Assembly (NCBI RefSeq): GCF_002161085.1
Contig: NZ_NFLU01000004.1
Location: 1-64,000, forward strand
Direction of reading: 5' to 3'
DNA length: 64,000 nt
Source of the DNA: Flavonifractor sp. An112
Lineage (GTDB): Bacteria > Bacillota > Clostridia > Oscillospirales > Oscillospiraceae
Shown: positions 51,788 to 63,402 of the stretch, piece after piece
Layout of the letters: each line of letters begins with the position of its first letter
Numbering within the stretch: the stretch's first letter is position 1
Program-made: the position numbers and the translations under genes
Notes under the pieces: generated by a model
Databases searched by the model: none
What the model was told of the DNA's origin: nothing
Seen by the model: the letters and a program-made list of their open reading frames with translations, nothing else

Positions 51788-51816
51788 AGTATAGTGTGGA
51801 CAGCTGTTTTTGTCAA
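51788..51816 (-). promoter_or_regulatory. promoter of glnA
   Basis: Minus-strand TTGACA (51811-51816) and TATACT (51788-51793), 17-nt spacer. The likely start is about 51781. A 9-bp inverted repeat (51885-51893 with 51910-51918) lies farther upstream, next to the end of pyrG. Confidence 0.85.
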
Positions 51817-51884
51817 TAGGAAATTAACGGTACAGACGAATTTAGGAAAGATAACTGTAAAACGGAAGCTTTGACAAGTTAAAT

Positions 51885-51918
51885 TTTATGCAACTAGCGA
51901 TAATATAACTTGCATAAA
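51885..51918. repeat. 9-bp inverted repeat between pyrG and glnA
   Basis: TTTATGCAA (51885-51893) and TTGCATAAA (51910-51918) are 16 nt apart in an AT-rich segment. It could be a weak terminator for pyrG or a protein site upstream of glnA. No strong T-run follows. Confidence 0.45.
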
Positions 51919-51926
51919 CGAGACGA

Positions 51927-53555
<1,629 letters not shown>

Positions 53556-53556
53556 T

Positions 53557-53619
53557 CAAAAAGCGAGGGCGTCCATCAAAGGAGGCAATACGGCCTCATT
53601 TCATGGAACGCCCTCGTTC
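53557..53619 (-). terminator. leader terminator/attenuator of pyrG
   Basis: On the minus strand CGAGGGCG (53616-53609) plus TCCAT (53607-53603) pairs with ATGGA and CGCCCTCG (53576-53564), one base bulged. It ends in a CTTTTT tract. A mutually exclusive hairpin GAAC-GAGGGC-GTTC (53619-53606) overlaps its 5' arm. It lies at the very start of the transcript. pyrG attenuation by reiterative transcription is known in other Firmicutes, but the GGGC start seen there is not evident here. Confidence 0.75.
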
Positions 53620-53628
53620 ACGGCGGAT

Positions 53629-53657
53629 ACTTTACCACCACGGAGGCGGTTTGTCAA
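53629..53657 (-). promoter_or_regulatory. promoter of pyrG
   Basis: Minus-strand TTGACA (53652-53657) and TAAAGT (53629-53634), 17-nt spacer. The -35 box overlaps the end of the spoVAE gene. Confidence 0.8.
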
Positions 53658-54022
53658 GATTTTGGCCTGGATTTGAAGAGCAGCGCCCCCAGCAGGCCAA
53701 AGAGCACCGCCGCGGTGATCCCGCCCGCCGCGGCGGTAAGGCCGCCGGTCAGAATGCCCAGTGCGCCTTTTTCTGCCACTGCCTCCGCCACACCCTTGGA
53801 CAGCAGATAGCCGAAGCCGGTGAGGGGCACGGTGGCCCCAGCTCCGCCCCACTCCACCAGCCAGGGGTAGATTCCCAGGCCCCCCAGGATCACCCCGGCC
53901 ACCACATAGGAGACCAGGATGCGGGCGGGGGTGAGGGAGGTCTTGTCAATGAGAATCTGCCCGATGAGGCAGAGGGTCCCGCCGCAGAGAAAGACTCGGG
54001 CATAGGTCCAGAAAATCTCCAT
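53654..54022 (-). CDS. spoVAE: stage V sporulation protein AE (SpoVAEb-type)
   Basis: 122 aa membrane protein with three to four hydrophobic helices. Motifs such as GTLCLIGQILIDKTSLTPARILV and GGAGATVPLTGFGYLLSKGVAEAV match SpoVAE(b). It belongs to the inner-membrane channel for dipicolinic acid in spores. It follows spoVAD by 9 nt. spoVAC, normally just before spoVAD, is not next to it here. Confidence 0.93.
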   Translation of the reverse strand: MEIFWTYARVFLCGGTLCLIGQILIDKTSLTPARILVSYVVAGVILGGLGIYPWLVEWGGAGATVPLTGFGYLLSKGVAEAVAEKGALGILTGGLTAAAGGITAAVLFGLLGALLFKSRPKS

Positions 54023-54031
54023 GGATATACC

Positions 54032-55045
54032 TCACTTTCTGATGTCCAGCGCCACCGCATGGCAGATGGCGGGGATACTCTCCCCCTGCTGGGAGGAGGT
54101 GGGGGAGAGGAGAGCGCCGGTGCCGCAGAACAGGATACGTTTCCAGCGGCCTCCTGCCATACCGTTAAGGAGCATCCCTGCCAGCACCACTGCCGAGCAG
54201 CCGCAGCCGGAGCCACCGCAGTGGACGTCCTGCCCCTCCAGATCGTAAATCAGAGTACCGCAGTCATTGAAGTTTTTCAGGTCCATGCCATCCCGGTGAA
54301 ACCAGTCGGCCACAATGTCCCGGCCCAGCTGACCCAAATCGCCGGTGACGATCAGATCATAGTCGGAGGGCTTGCGGCCTGTGTCCTGAAAATGGGCTGA
54401 GAGCGTGGAATAGGCGGCGGGCGCCATAGCGGCGCCCATATTGGCTGCGTCCTTGATGCCCTTGTCCACCACTTTGCCGGTGGTGACGTGGGTGATATAG
54501 GGCCCCGGCCCCTGGTCGGCCAGAATGACGCAGCCCGACCCGGTCACCGTCCACTGGGCGGTAGGAGTGCGCTGGCCTCCATATTCCAGGGGGGAGCGGT
54601 ACTGCCGCTCGGCGGAGCAGAAGTGGGAGGAGGTCATGGCCGCGATCTTTGTGCCGTATCCCCCGTCCAGCAGCATGGAGGCCAGGGACAGACTCTCCGC
54701 CATGGTGGAGCAGGCCCCGTACAGCCCAAAGAAGGGCACGTCCTGTCCCCGGACGGCAAAGCCGGAGCCGATACACTGGTTGAGCAGATCTCCCGCCAGC
54801 AGGTAGTCCAGACCGGATACACTGAGGCCAGCCTTGCTGAGCGCGGCGGCCAGGGCCAGCTTCTGCATGGCACTCTCCGCCTTTTCCCAGCTCCGTTCTC
54901 CAAAGGAATCGTCCTGACTGATGTGATCGAAGGTGGCGGCCAGAGGACCTTCCCCTTCTTTTTTGCCCACCACGGCGGCGCTGCCGATGACCGAAGGCGG
55001 GTCCTGCAGGGCCACGGTCTGCCGGCCCAGTTTTTTGTTTGCCAT
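54032..55045 (-). CDS. spoVAD: stage V sporulation protein AD
   Basis: 337 aa, from ATG 55045. SpoVAD has a thiolase-like fold, binds dipicolinic acid and helps load it into the spore. Seen motifs: MANKKLGRQTV start, FFGLYGACSTMAESLSLAS, SSHFCSAERQYRSPLEYGGQRTPTAQ (only part used as a marker) and HCGGSGCGCSAV. Ribosome site GAGGTGAGG. It is upstream of spoVAE on the same strand. A forespore-specific promoter was not certain. Confidence 0.95.
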   Translation of the reverse strand: MANKKLGRQTVALQDPPSVIGSAAVVGKKEGEGPLAATFDHISQDDSFGERSWEKAESAMQKLALAAALSKAGLSVSGLDYLLAGDLLNQCIGSGFAVRGQDVPFFGLYGACSTMAESLSLASMLLDGGYGTKIAAMTSSHFCSAERQYRSPLEYGGQRTPTAQWTVTGSGCVILADQGPGPYITHVTTGKVVDKGIKDAANMGAAMAPAAYSTLSAHFQDTGRKPSDYDLIVTGDLGQLGRDIVADWFHRDGMDLKNFNDCGTLIYDLEGQDVHCGGSGCGCSAVVLAGMLLNGMAGGRWKRILFCGTGALLSPTSSQQGESIPAICHAVALDIRK

Positions 55046-55236
55046 ATCCTCACCTCTGTTTGCTTGGGCGGCTGTCCGCCTGACAAATACTATTTTGAAC
55101 GAAAAGTACGCAAAATATGACTCTGGATTTTGTAGGCGGACTGGCTGGTCAATCCGTCCTGTTTGCGTTATAATGTAACATATATATTGCCGGGTCACCG
55201 GCACAACCGGCCTTACGGGCCGAACGGAGGTCCGCT

Positions 55237-55854
55237 ATGGAAGAACAATCCAAACGTACCCTGGCCTATCTGTGCCCTTCCTGCCACCAGAGTGTGGCGG
55301 TAGAGCGTACGGTGTTTCAACTGGCGGCGTCCGCCAATGAACTGCCCTGTCCCTGCGGCAAGTCTGCCCTTCGGGTGGAGATGATGGGGGATCGGGTGAG
55401 ATTGACGGTGCCCTGCCTCTCCTGCGGCCGGGACCACACCGTGACCTGCTCCACCCAGGCGTTCTTACACCAGAAGGTGCTGGCCTTTTCCTGCGCCCAG
55501 TCCGGCCTGGACTGCTGCTATGTGGGTGAAGAAGGGCCGGTATTTGCCGCCCTCCAGCGGCTGGAGGCCGCTGCCGACAAGCTGGAGCGAGCGGAAGGGG
55601 AGGAGAAAGGCGCCTTTTTGGACGAGCTGGTGATGCACGAGGTGCTCTCCGAGCTGAAGGAGATCGCCCAGCGGGACGGCATTTCCTGCACCTGCGGGTC
55701 TCACCGCTGGAAGCTTCAGGTCAACTACAGTTCCATCGATCTCTTCTGTGCCGACTGCGGAGCTGCCATGCGTATCCCGGCGGCTACCGACAATGACATT
55801 GACGACATCTGCTGCAAGACAAAGCTGGTCATCCGCGGCAAAAAGGAGGGGTAA
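55237..55854 (+). CDS. zinc-finger protein of unknown function
   Basis: 205 aa. It has several CxxC pairs that could bind zinc: CPSC, CPCG, CLSC near the first 75 residues, and CTCG and CADCG near the C-terminus. A helical stretch (about 105-150) lies between. No enzymatic motif is seen. It is preceded by GGAGG and is followed by the thioesterase gene four bases later, so the two are likely co-expressed. Not a family I can name with certainty. Confidence 0.75.
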   Translation: MEEQSKRTLAYLCPSCHQSVAVERTVFQLAASANELPCPCGKSALRVEMMGDRVRLTVPCLSCGRDHTVTCSTQAFLHQKVLAFSCAQSGLDCCYVGEEGPVFAALQRLEAAADKLERAEGEEKGAFLDELVMHEVLSELKEIAQRDGISCTCGSHRWKLQVNYSSIDLFCADCGAAMRIPAATDNDIDDICCKTKLVIRGKKEG

Positions 55855-55857
55855 GCG

Positions 55858-56610
55858 GTGTATTTTGAGGGCGGCTACCCCATTGATTCCCGGGATGTAG
55901 ACCCCTGGAACCACTGTAAGCCCTCCGGCCTGATGGGCATTTTGCAGGAGGCGGCGGTGGCCGCGGCCTGCGAGCTCCATGCCTCCCGGCCGGAGATGAT
56001 GGAAAAGTACAATCTGTTTTGGATGCTGGCCCGGATGTGGTACCGGCTGGACCGGCCACTGAAGTGGAATGAGACCCTCAGCATCCGCACCTGGCACCGG
56101 GGCGGCAGCGGCGCCTCCAGCTACCGGGATTTTGACCTGTTTGTGGACGGTAAGCCGGTAGGTGAAGCGGTGTCCGTATGGGTGCTGGCCGACGCGGATA
56201 CCCACCGCCTGGCCCGTATGAGCAAGATAGAGGAGTTCCAGGGTACCGACGGGGGCGAGTTGTGTAAGGACAAGAGCCTCTCCCGGTTCAAATTGCCCCA
56301 GGAGATGGCGGCGGCGGATCATCGGGCTATGCACTACAGCGATACCGATATCAACGGTCATGTGAACAATGTTCGCTATGCCGACTTCATCTGCGATGCC
56401 ATCCGAATGGATCAGCTGGGGCAGGATTTTTACGTCTCTGCCCTCCAGGTGGACTATCTGGCGGAGTGTATGGCGGGTGAGACCATCACTCTCTTTACCG
56501 GAGAGCAGGATGGTCTGCGCTATGTCCGGGGCGCTGATGCGGCTGGAAAAAGCCGTTTTGAAGGTGCGGTTACCCTGACGCCACTTGACAGAGCGTCTGC
56601 AATCAAGTAG
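55858..56610 (+). CDS. acyl-ACP thioesterase (FatA/FatB-like)
   Basis: 250 aa, starting at GTG 55858. It is a double hot-dog acyl-ACP thioesterase: [37 protein letters not shown] and a second half with [18 protein letters not shown], where Asn and His are the catalytic type. It releases free fatty acids from ACP in the cytoplasm. The stop codon TAG overlaps the guaB promoter. Confidence 0.9.
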   Translation: MYFEGGYPIDSRDVDPWNHCKPSGLMGILQEAAVAAACELHASRPEMMEKYNLFWMLARMWYRLDRPLKWNETLSIRTWHRGGSGASSYRDFDLFVDGKPVGEAVSVWVLADADTHRLARMSKIEEFQGTDGGELCKDKSLSRFKLPQEMAAADHRAMHYSDTDINGHVNNVRYADFICDAIRMDQLGQDFYVSALQVDYLAECMAGETITLFTGEQDGLRYVRGADAAGKSRFEGAVTLTPLDRASAIK

Positions 56611-56613
56611 AAT
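56585..56613 (+). promoter_or_regulatory. promoter of guaB
   Basis: TTGACA (56585-56590) and TAGAAT (56608-56613), 17-nt spacer. The -10 box begins at the TAG stop of the thioesterase gene. Confidence 0.8.
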
Positions 56614-56619
56614 AGGTAA

Positions 56620-58125
<1,506 letters not shown>

Positions 58126-58128
58126 GGT

Positions 58129-58386
58129 ATGGAGCGTATCACCGAAAAGGATTCTTCCGGTCGCTGGAGCATCCCGTCGGAGCAGAACGAAGCTGCCGCT
58201 GCCCGTCTGGCCGCCTTTGAAAATGCCTATGAGCGCCTGATCGCCCGCCAGGGTGAGATCGCTGCCAAAATGGAGGCGTTGAAGGCCCAGGGGAAGCAAA
58301 AGACGGCTCAGTTCCGGGAGCTGTTTGGGGAAAAGCTCATGAATCAGAATACCCTGGCGCTGTGGGAGACTTACGGCGTTCGGTAA
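58129..58386 (+). CDS. small hypothetical protein
   Basis: 85 aa, four bases after guaB. The protein is charged and mainly helical, with AAARLAAFENAYERLIARQGEI resembling a coiled coil. No membrane segment or known motif. No strong separate ribosome site is seen; it is probably translated by coupling with guaB. It is followed by a terminator. Coding status is fairly likely from codon use, function unknown. Confidence 0.7.
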   Translation: MERITEKDSSGRWSIPSEQNEAAAARLAAFENAYERLIARQGEIAAKMEALKAQGKQKTAQFRELFGEKLMNQNTLALWETYGVR

Positions 58387-58391
58387 AGTAC

Positions 58392-58430
58392 CAAAAAGGG
58401 GACTGCCGCCTTTGCGGCAGTCCCCTTTTG
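58392..58430 (+). terminator. intrinsic terminator after guaB unit
   Basis: AAAAAGGGGACTGCCGC (58393-58409) pairs with GCGGCAGTCCCCTTTT (58414-58429), loop CTTT. Confidence 0.9.
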
Positions 58431-58441
58431 TGCGCGGTGCA

Positions 58442-58470
58442 TTGTGTGGGAGCGGTAAATATGCTATAAT
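58442..58470 (+). promoter_or_regulatory. promoter of addB
   Basis: TTGTGT (58442-58447) and TATAAT (58465-58470), 17-nt spacer, 30 nt before the addB start. Confidence 0.75.
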
Positions 58471-58500
58471 CTCACCACTGACCAAAAAGGAGGGAGTACC

Positions 58501-61500
58501 ATGCTCAAGCTGCTGTTGGGCCGGGCGGGCACCGGCAAGACCTACGCCATGCTTACCGCTATGGGGGCGGCTACCCGGCCACAGGTTCTCATCGTGCCCG
58601 AGCAGCACTCCCACGACATGGAACGGCAGCTGTGTGCCATTGGCGGAAACGCGGTCTCTCTCCACGCTGAGGTGCTCTCCTTCACACGGCTTGCTAACCG
58701 GGTGTTCTCTGCCCACGGCGGTCTGGCGGCGCCCACTCTGGATCAGGGAGGCCGGCTGCTGCTGCTGTATACCGCACTCAAGTCGGTGGCCGATCAGCTC
58801 AAAGTGTACCAGCGACCCTCCCGCAAGCCCGCCTTTCTCAGCAGTCTGCTGGCCACGGTGGACGAATTGAAAAGCTGCTGCATCAGCCCCGAACAGCTGT
58901 GGGAGGCAGGCAGCGACACCGGAGGCGGGGAGGGGGACAAGCTTACCGACCTCTCCCTCATCTTTGGTGCCTATGAGGCCTTGACTGCCCAACGGTGGGC
59001 CGATCCCCGGGACAAGCTGACCCGGCTGGCCGAGCTGCTGGCCCGGACCAAGTGGGCGGCGGGCAAGGACTTCTATGTGGATGCCTTCACCGACTTCACC
59101 CCCCAGGAGCGGCAGGTGCTTTCCGCCCTGCTGGATAAGGGTGCCTCGGTGACGGTGGCCCTGACCTGCGATCAGCTGGAGGAGGACGAGGGGGGTACCG
59201 GTATCTTTTCCCCCGCCCGGCGTACTGCCCGGCAGCTGCTGCGGCTGGCCAAGGATCGGGGCGTGCCCGCCCAAGTGGAGGTGCTGATGGGGGACCGGAC
59301 CGGCCGGACAGCTGCCCTGGCCCACCTGGAAGGCAATCTGTTTGCCGCCCGCCCTGCCCCTCTGGAGGAAGGTGGGGGGGAAATCACCCTCTTTACCGCC
59401 AACACCCCCTACTCCGAGGTGGAGTGGACGGCGGCGGAGATCCTGCGCCTGGTGCGGGAGGAGGGCTATCGCTTCCGGGACATCGCCGTGTGTGCCCGCA
59501 GCATGGAGGGGTATGGACCCACCATTGAAACGGTGTTTGCCCGTTACGGGGTACCGGTATTTCTCAGCCGCATGAGTGACATCCTGGAAAAGCCCATCCT
59601 AACCTTCATTACTGCGGCACTGGATACCGTATCCGGGGGCTACCGGTACGACGATCTCTTCCGCTGCCTCAAAACCGGCCTCACTGATTTGAGTCAGGAG
59701 GATGTAGATCTGTTGGAAAACTATGCCCTGACCTGGGGTCTGGAGGGAAGTGCCTGGACCGGCAAAAAGGACTGGACCAACCACCCCAAGGGCTATGGGC
59801 GCAAATTCGCCGAGGAGGACACCGCCCTGCTGGCCCGGCTCAACGGCCTGCGGCGGCAGGTGACCGCCCCTCTGGAGGAGCTGCGGAAGCAGCCGGACAA
59901 GACAGGAAAGGGCCAGGCCATGGCTCTCTACCGCCTGTTGGAGGCTATGGGGGTACCTGAGCGTCTGGCACAGCGGACCCAGGAACTGCAAGAGCGGGAT
60001 CAGGCCGCCCTGGCAGAGGAGTACGCCCAGCTGTGGGACATTTTGTGCGGCGGTCTGGAACAGTGCGCCCAGATCCTGGGGGATACCCCCATGGAGCTGG
60101 AGGAGTTCTCCAGACTGTTCTCTCTGGTACTCTCTCAGTACGACGTGGGTTCCATCCCTGTGTCCCTGGACCGGGTGAACGCTGGCGAAATGCCCCGGCT
60201 GGCTCACAAGGGGTACCGGGCGGTGTTCCTGCTGGGGGTGGACGACGGGGCTATCCCGGCGGTGTCCCCCTCTCCCGGCCTGCTCAGCGACGATGACCGC
60301 AGCCTGCTGGCCTCCTATGGCCTGGAGCCTGCCCCACGGACAGGGGACAAGCTGTACCGGGAGATGACCATCGTCTATGAGACCTGCGCCCTGCCTCGGG
60401 AACGGTTTTATGTCAGCTGGTCTGCCGCAGGGGCCCAGGGAGAAGAGCACCGCCCTGCCTTCCTGGTGTCAAGGCTGAGAGCCCTGCTGCCCCATCTGCG
60501 CCGGGTGGAAGAGGGAAGGCTGGACGGTTCCTTCCGCCTGGCGGCCCCACGGCCTGCGCTGGAGCTGGCTGGACGGTTCCCCCAGGCGGCGGCAGCCCTC
60601 ACCTCTCTGCCGGAGTATGCCCCCCTGGTGGAGCGGATGACCTCTGCTGCCTGCCGGGAACGGGGGCGGCTGTCAAGACCGGCGGTGGATGTACTCTACG
60701 GGCGGCGGGTGCCCATGTCGGCCTCCCGAATGGACAAGTACAAGGCCTGCCACTTCTCCTACTTCATGCAGTACGGACTGAAGGCGGAGCCCCGGCGGGC
60801 CGCCGGATTCCAGGCCCCTGAGTACGGCACCTTTATCCACTTTGTGCTGGAACACGTCCTTAGAGCCTGCCAGGAGCGGGGGGGCGTGAAGGAGGTACCA
60901 TCGGAGGAACTGCGTGCCATTACCGATCAGGTGGTGGAGCAATATGTGCAGGAAGAGCTGGGGGGACTGGAGGGGGAGAGCCCCCGGTTCCAGTATCTGT
61001 TCCGCCGCCTTCGCAAGTCGGTATACGCCGTGGTGGATAATGTGGCCCAGGAGCTGCGTGCCTCCCAGTTCCAGCCCATCTCCTTTGAATTGGGCTTCGG
61101 CAGCGGCAAAGATTTGCCTCCGGTGGAGCTGAATGTGGACGGGATCACCGTCAGTATCTCCGGCTTTGTGGACCGGGTGGACGGCTGGGTTCACGACGGA
61201 CGGCTATACCTGCGAATTGTAGACTACAAGACGGGACGCAAGTCATTTGACTTGACAGATATTTGGCATGGAATGGGCCTTCAGATGCTGCTCTATCTTT
61301 TTACGCTGGAGCGTGAGGGAAAAGACCTTTACAATCAAGATGTGACAGGGGCTGGCGTCCTTTACCTGCCCGCCAGAGACGCAGTGGTGGCGGGCAGCCG
61401 GGCCATGAGCGATGAGGCACGGCAAAAGAAGGTGGACACGGAGCTGCGCCGCAAGGGCGTGGTGCTGGACGACCCCGCCGTGGTGGCCGCTATGGAGGAC

Positions 61501-61818
61501 CCGGAGGAGGGGCCCATCCGTTTCCTGCCTATCCGGGTAAACAAGAGCGGCCAGATCACCGGCGAGGCCCTGGTGTCCGCCCAACGGCTGGGCAAGCTGG
61601 CCCGGCACACCGACCATATCCTGCGGGAGATCGGTCAGGAACTGGCGGCAGGCAACATCAACGCCGACCCCTTCTGGCGGGGACCGGAGCACAATGCCTG
61701 CCAGTGGTGCGACTACGCTGCTGCCTGCCATTTTGAGGAGGGCAGGGGGAACGATAAAAAGCGGTGGTTGCCCACAGTCAAGAGCGAGGAGTTCTGGGCG
61801 GCTGTGGAACAAGAGTAA
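58501..61818 (+). CDS. addB: helicase-exonuclease AddAB, subunit AddB
   Basis: 1105 aa. With AddA it resects double-strand breaks for RecA loading. An N-terminal UvrD-like helicase domain starts with Walker A LGRAGTGKTYAM. The C-terminal RecB-type nuclease shows IVDYKTGRKSFDL, and the Fe-S cluster Cys are in YKACHFSYF and NACQWCDYAAACHFEEG. The length is typical. It has its own promoter. Usually addA follows directly; here a symporter gene lies between. Confidence 0.95.
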   Translation: MLKLLLGRAGTGKTYAMLTAMGAATRPQVLIVPEQHSHDMERQLCAIGGNAVSLHAEVLSFTRLANRVFSAHGGLAAPTLDQGGRLLLLYTALKSVADQLKVYQRPSRKPAFLSSLLATVDELKSCCISPEQLWEAGSDTGGGEGDKLTDLSLIFGAYEALTAQRWADPRDKLTRLAELLARTKWAAGKDFYVDAFTDFTPQERQVLSALLDKGASVTVALTCDQLEEDEGGTGIFSPARRTARQLLRLAKDRGVPAQVEVLMGDRTGRTAALAHLEGNLFAARPAPLEEGGGEITLFTANTPYSEVEWTAAEILRLVREEGYRFRDIAVCARSMEGYGPTIETVFARYGVPVFLSRMSDILEKPILTFITAALDTVSGGYRYDDLFRCLKTGLTDLSQEDVDLLENYALTWGLEGSAWTGKKDWTNHPKGYGRKFAEEDTALLARLNGLRRQVTAPLEELRKQPDKTGKGQAMALYRLLEAMGVPERLAQRTQELQERDQAALAEEYAQLWDILCGGLEQCAQILGDTPMELEEFSRLFSLVLSQYDVGSIPVSLDRVNAGEMPRLAHKGYRAVFLLGVDDGAIPAVSPSPGLLSDDDRSLLASYGLEPAPRTGDKLYREMTIVYETCALPRERFYVSWSAAGAQGEEHRPAFLVSRLRALLPHLRRVEEGRLDGSFRLAAPRPALELAGRFPQAAAALTSLPEYAPLVERMTSAACRERGRLSRPAVDVLYGRRVPMSASRMDKYKACHFSYFMQYGLKAEPRRAAGFQAPEYGTFIHFVLEHVLRACQERGGVKEVPSEELRAITDQVVEQYVQEELGGLEGESPRFQYLFRRLRKSVYAVVDNVAQELRASQFQPISFELGFGSGKDLPPVELNVDGITVSISGFVDRVDGWVHDGRLYLRIVDYKTGRKSFDLTDIWHGMGLQMLLYLFTLEREGKDLYNQDVTGAGVLYLPARDAVVAGSRAMSDEARQKKVDTELRRKGVVLDDPAVVAAMEDPEEGPIRFLPIRVNKSGQITGEALVSAQRLGKLARHTDHILREIGQELAAGNINADPFWRGPEHNACQWCDYAAACHFEEGRGNDKKRWLPTVKSEEFWAAVEQE

Positions 61819-61921
61819 AATTGCCTCCAGTTTCGGACAGGCTATAGAAGGCCTGGTGTTTAAATCCAACCGAGCAAGCACAAAATCTCCTTAAGAGATA
61901 AGAGAAAGGAACTAAAACTCT

Positions 61922-63358
61922 ATGGCGTTTTTTGGAAGCTTTTTGAGCAACACAAGCAACTTCCTCTACACCTATATTTTGATTGCCCTGCTTATCTTCG
62001 CGGGGCTCTACTTCACCATCCGTACCAAGGGCGTCCAGTTTCGCCTGTTCCCTGAGGCCATCCGTGTGCTGGGAGAGAAGAAAAAGGACGGCAAGGATAT
62101 CTCGTCCTTCCAGGCCTTGATGATCTCCACCGCCTCCCGGGTGGGTACCGGCAACATCGCCGGTGTGGCCAACGCCATCATCGCCGCCACCCTCATCGGC
62201 GGCTACGGCGCGGTGTTCTGGATGTGGCTGCTGGCCCTCATCGGTGCGGCCTCCGCCTTTATTGAGAGCACCCTGGCCCAGTGCTACAAGGAGAAGCACG
62301 GGGAGAACTGGGTAGGCGGCCCGGCCTACTATATCCAGAAAGCCCTGGGCAGCCGCTTCTTCGGTGTGGTGTTTGCCGTGCTGCTCATCGCCTGCTTTGC
62401 TTACGGTTTCAACGCCCTCCAGGCCTATAACGCCGGTTCTGCCCTCCAGTATTATCTGCCCGATTACTCCAACAGCATCTGGCCCATGGTGGTGGGCGCG
62501 GTGCTGGCCATTCTCACCGGTGTGTGTATCTTTGGCGGCGTGCGCCGCATCAGTGCCATCACCTCCGGCATCGTGCCGGTGATGGCCGCCATCTATATCG
62601 CTTTGGGCCTCTTTATCACCATTAAGAACATCGGCCAGGTGCCTCACATGATCTCCCTGATCTTCTCCCAGGCCTTCGATCCCAAGGCCATGTTTGCCGG
62701 TATCGGAGCCTCCTGCATCATGCAGGGCATCAAGCGGGGCCTCTACTCCAACGAGGCCGGTATGGGCTCCGCCCCCAACGCCGCTGCCGCCGCCGACGTG
62801 TCCCATCCGGTGAAGCAGGGCCTGGTGCAGATGCTGTCCGTGTTCATCGACACCATTGTGATCTGCTCCACCACCGCCTTTATGCTGCTCCTGTCCGGGG
62901 TGTCCATTGACGCCTACAGCGAGGGCATGAACTTTGTCCAGGCGGCGGTCCACGCCCAGGTGGGTTCCTTTGGCCCCATCTTCATCACCGTTTCCATTTT
63001 CCTCTTTGCTTTCAGTTCCCTGGTGGGTAACTACTACTACACCGAGTCCAACTTTAAATTTATTCGTGACTCCAAGACCGGCCTGATTATCTTCCGGCTG
63101 ACCTGCGTGGCGGCCATCTTCATCGGCGCCCAGATGAATTTCTCCATGGTGTGGGACCTGGCTGATGTGCTCATGGGCCTGATGGCACTGGTGAATCTGG
63201 TGGCCATTCTGCTGCTGGGGGGCAAGGCCCTGAAGGTGCTGAAAGATTATGTGAACCAGAAGAAGGCGGGCAAAAACCCGGTATACCGCTATGAGGAGGT
63301 GGGCGTAGGCGACCCCCAGATCTGGGACGAGGCCCACGCCCGCAAGTGGGAGAACTGA
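61922..63358 (+). CDS. alanine/glycine:cation symporter (AGCS family)
   Basis: 478 aa, about 10-11 membrane helices. AGCS hallmarks: FQALMISTASRVGTGNIAGV near residue 60-85, GAASAFIESTLAQCYKEK, GGPAYYIQKALG and GIKRGLYSNEAGMGSAPNAA. It imports alanine or glycine with Na+ or H+. A 103-nt leader with a small ATCTC/GAGAT hairpin precedes it; a TTGCCT-N16-TATAGA promoter at about 61822-61849 is possible. It separates addB and addA. Confidence 0.94.
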   Translation: MAFFGSFLSNTSNFLYTYILIALLIFAGLYFTIRTKGVQFRLFPEAIRVLGEKKKDGKDISSFQALMISTASRVGTGNIAGVANAIIAATLIGGYGAVFWMWLLALIGAASAFIESTLAQCYKEKHGENWVGGPAYYIQKALGSRFFGVVFAVLLIACFAYGFNALQAYNAGSALQYYLPDYSNSIWPMVVGAVLAILTGVCIFGGVRRISAITSGIVPVMAAIYIALGLFITIKNIGQVPHMISLIFSQAFDPKAMFAGIGASCIMQGIKRGLYSNEAGMGSAPNAAAAADVSHPVKQGLVQMLSVFIDTIVICSTTAFMLLLSGVSIDAYSEGMNFVQAAVHAQVGSFGPIFITVSIFLFAFSSLVGNYYYTESNFKFIRDSKTGLIIFRLTCVAAIFIGAQMNFSMVWDLADVLMGLMALVNLVAILLLGGKALKVLKDYVNQKKAGKNPVYRYEEVGVGDPQIWDEAHARKWEN

Positions 63359-63402
63359 TATTCCGTAGATAAAACCCGATCCCATAGAAAGGGGGAAACC
63401 AG

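Noticed and set aside
51851-51880. A GlnR/TnrA-like site (TGTAA and TGACA) upstream of the glnA promoter
   Set aside because: The half-sites are 11 bases apart instead of the 7 of the consensus as I know it, so the match is not convincing.
55046-55236. A forespore sigma-G promoter for spoVAD
   Set aside because: Only a partial match (ATA, then CAAAATA at about 18 nt spacing) was found, which is below a level I would report as a feature.
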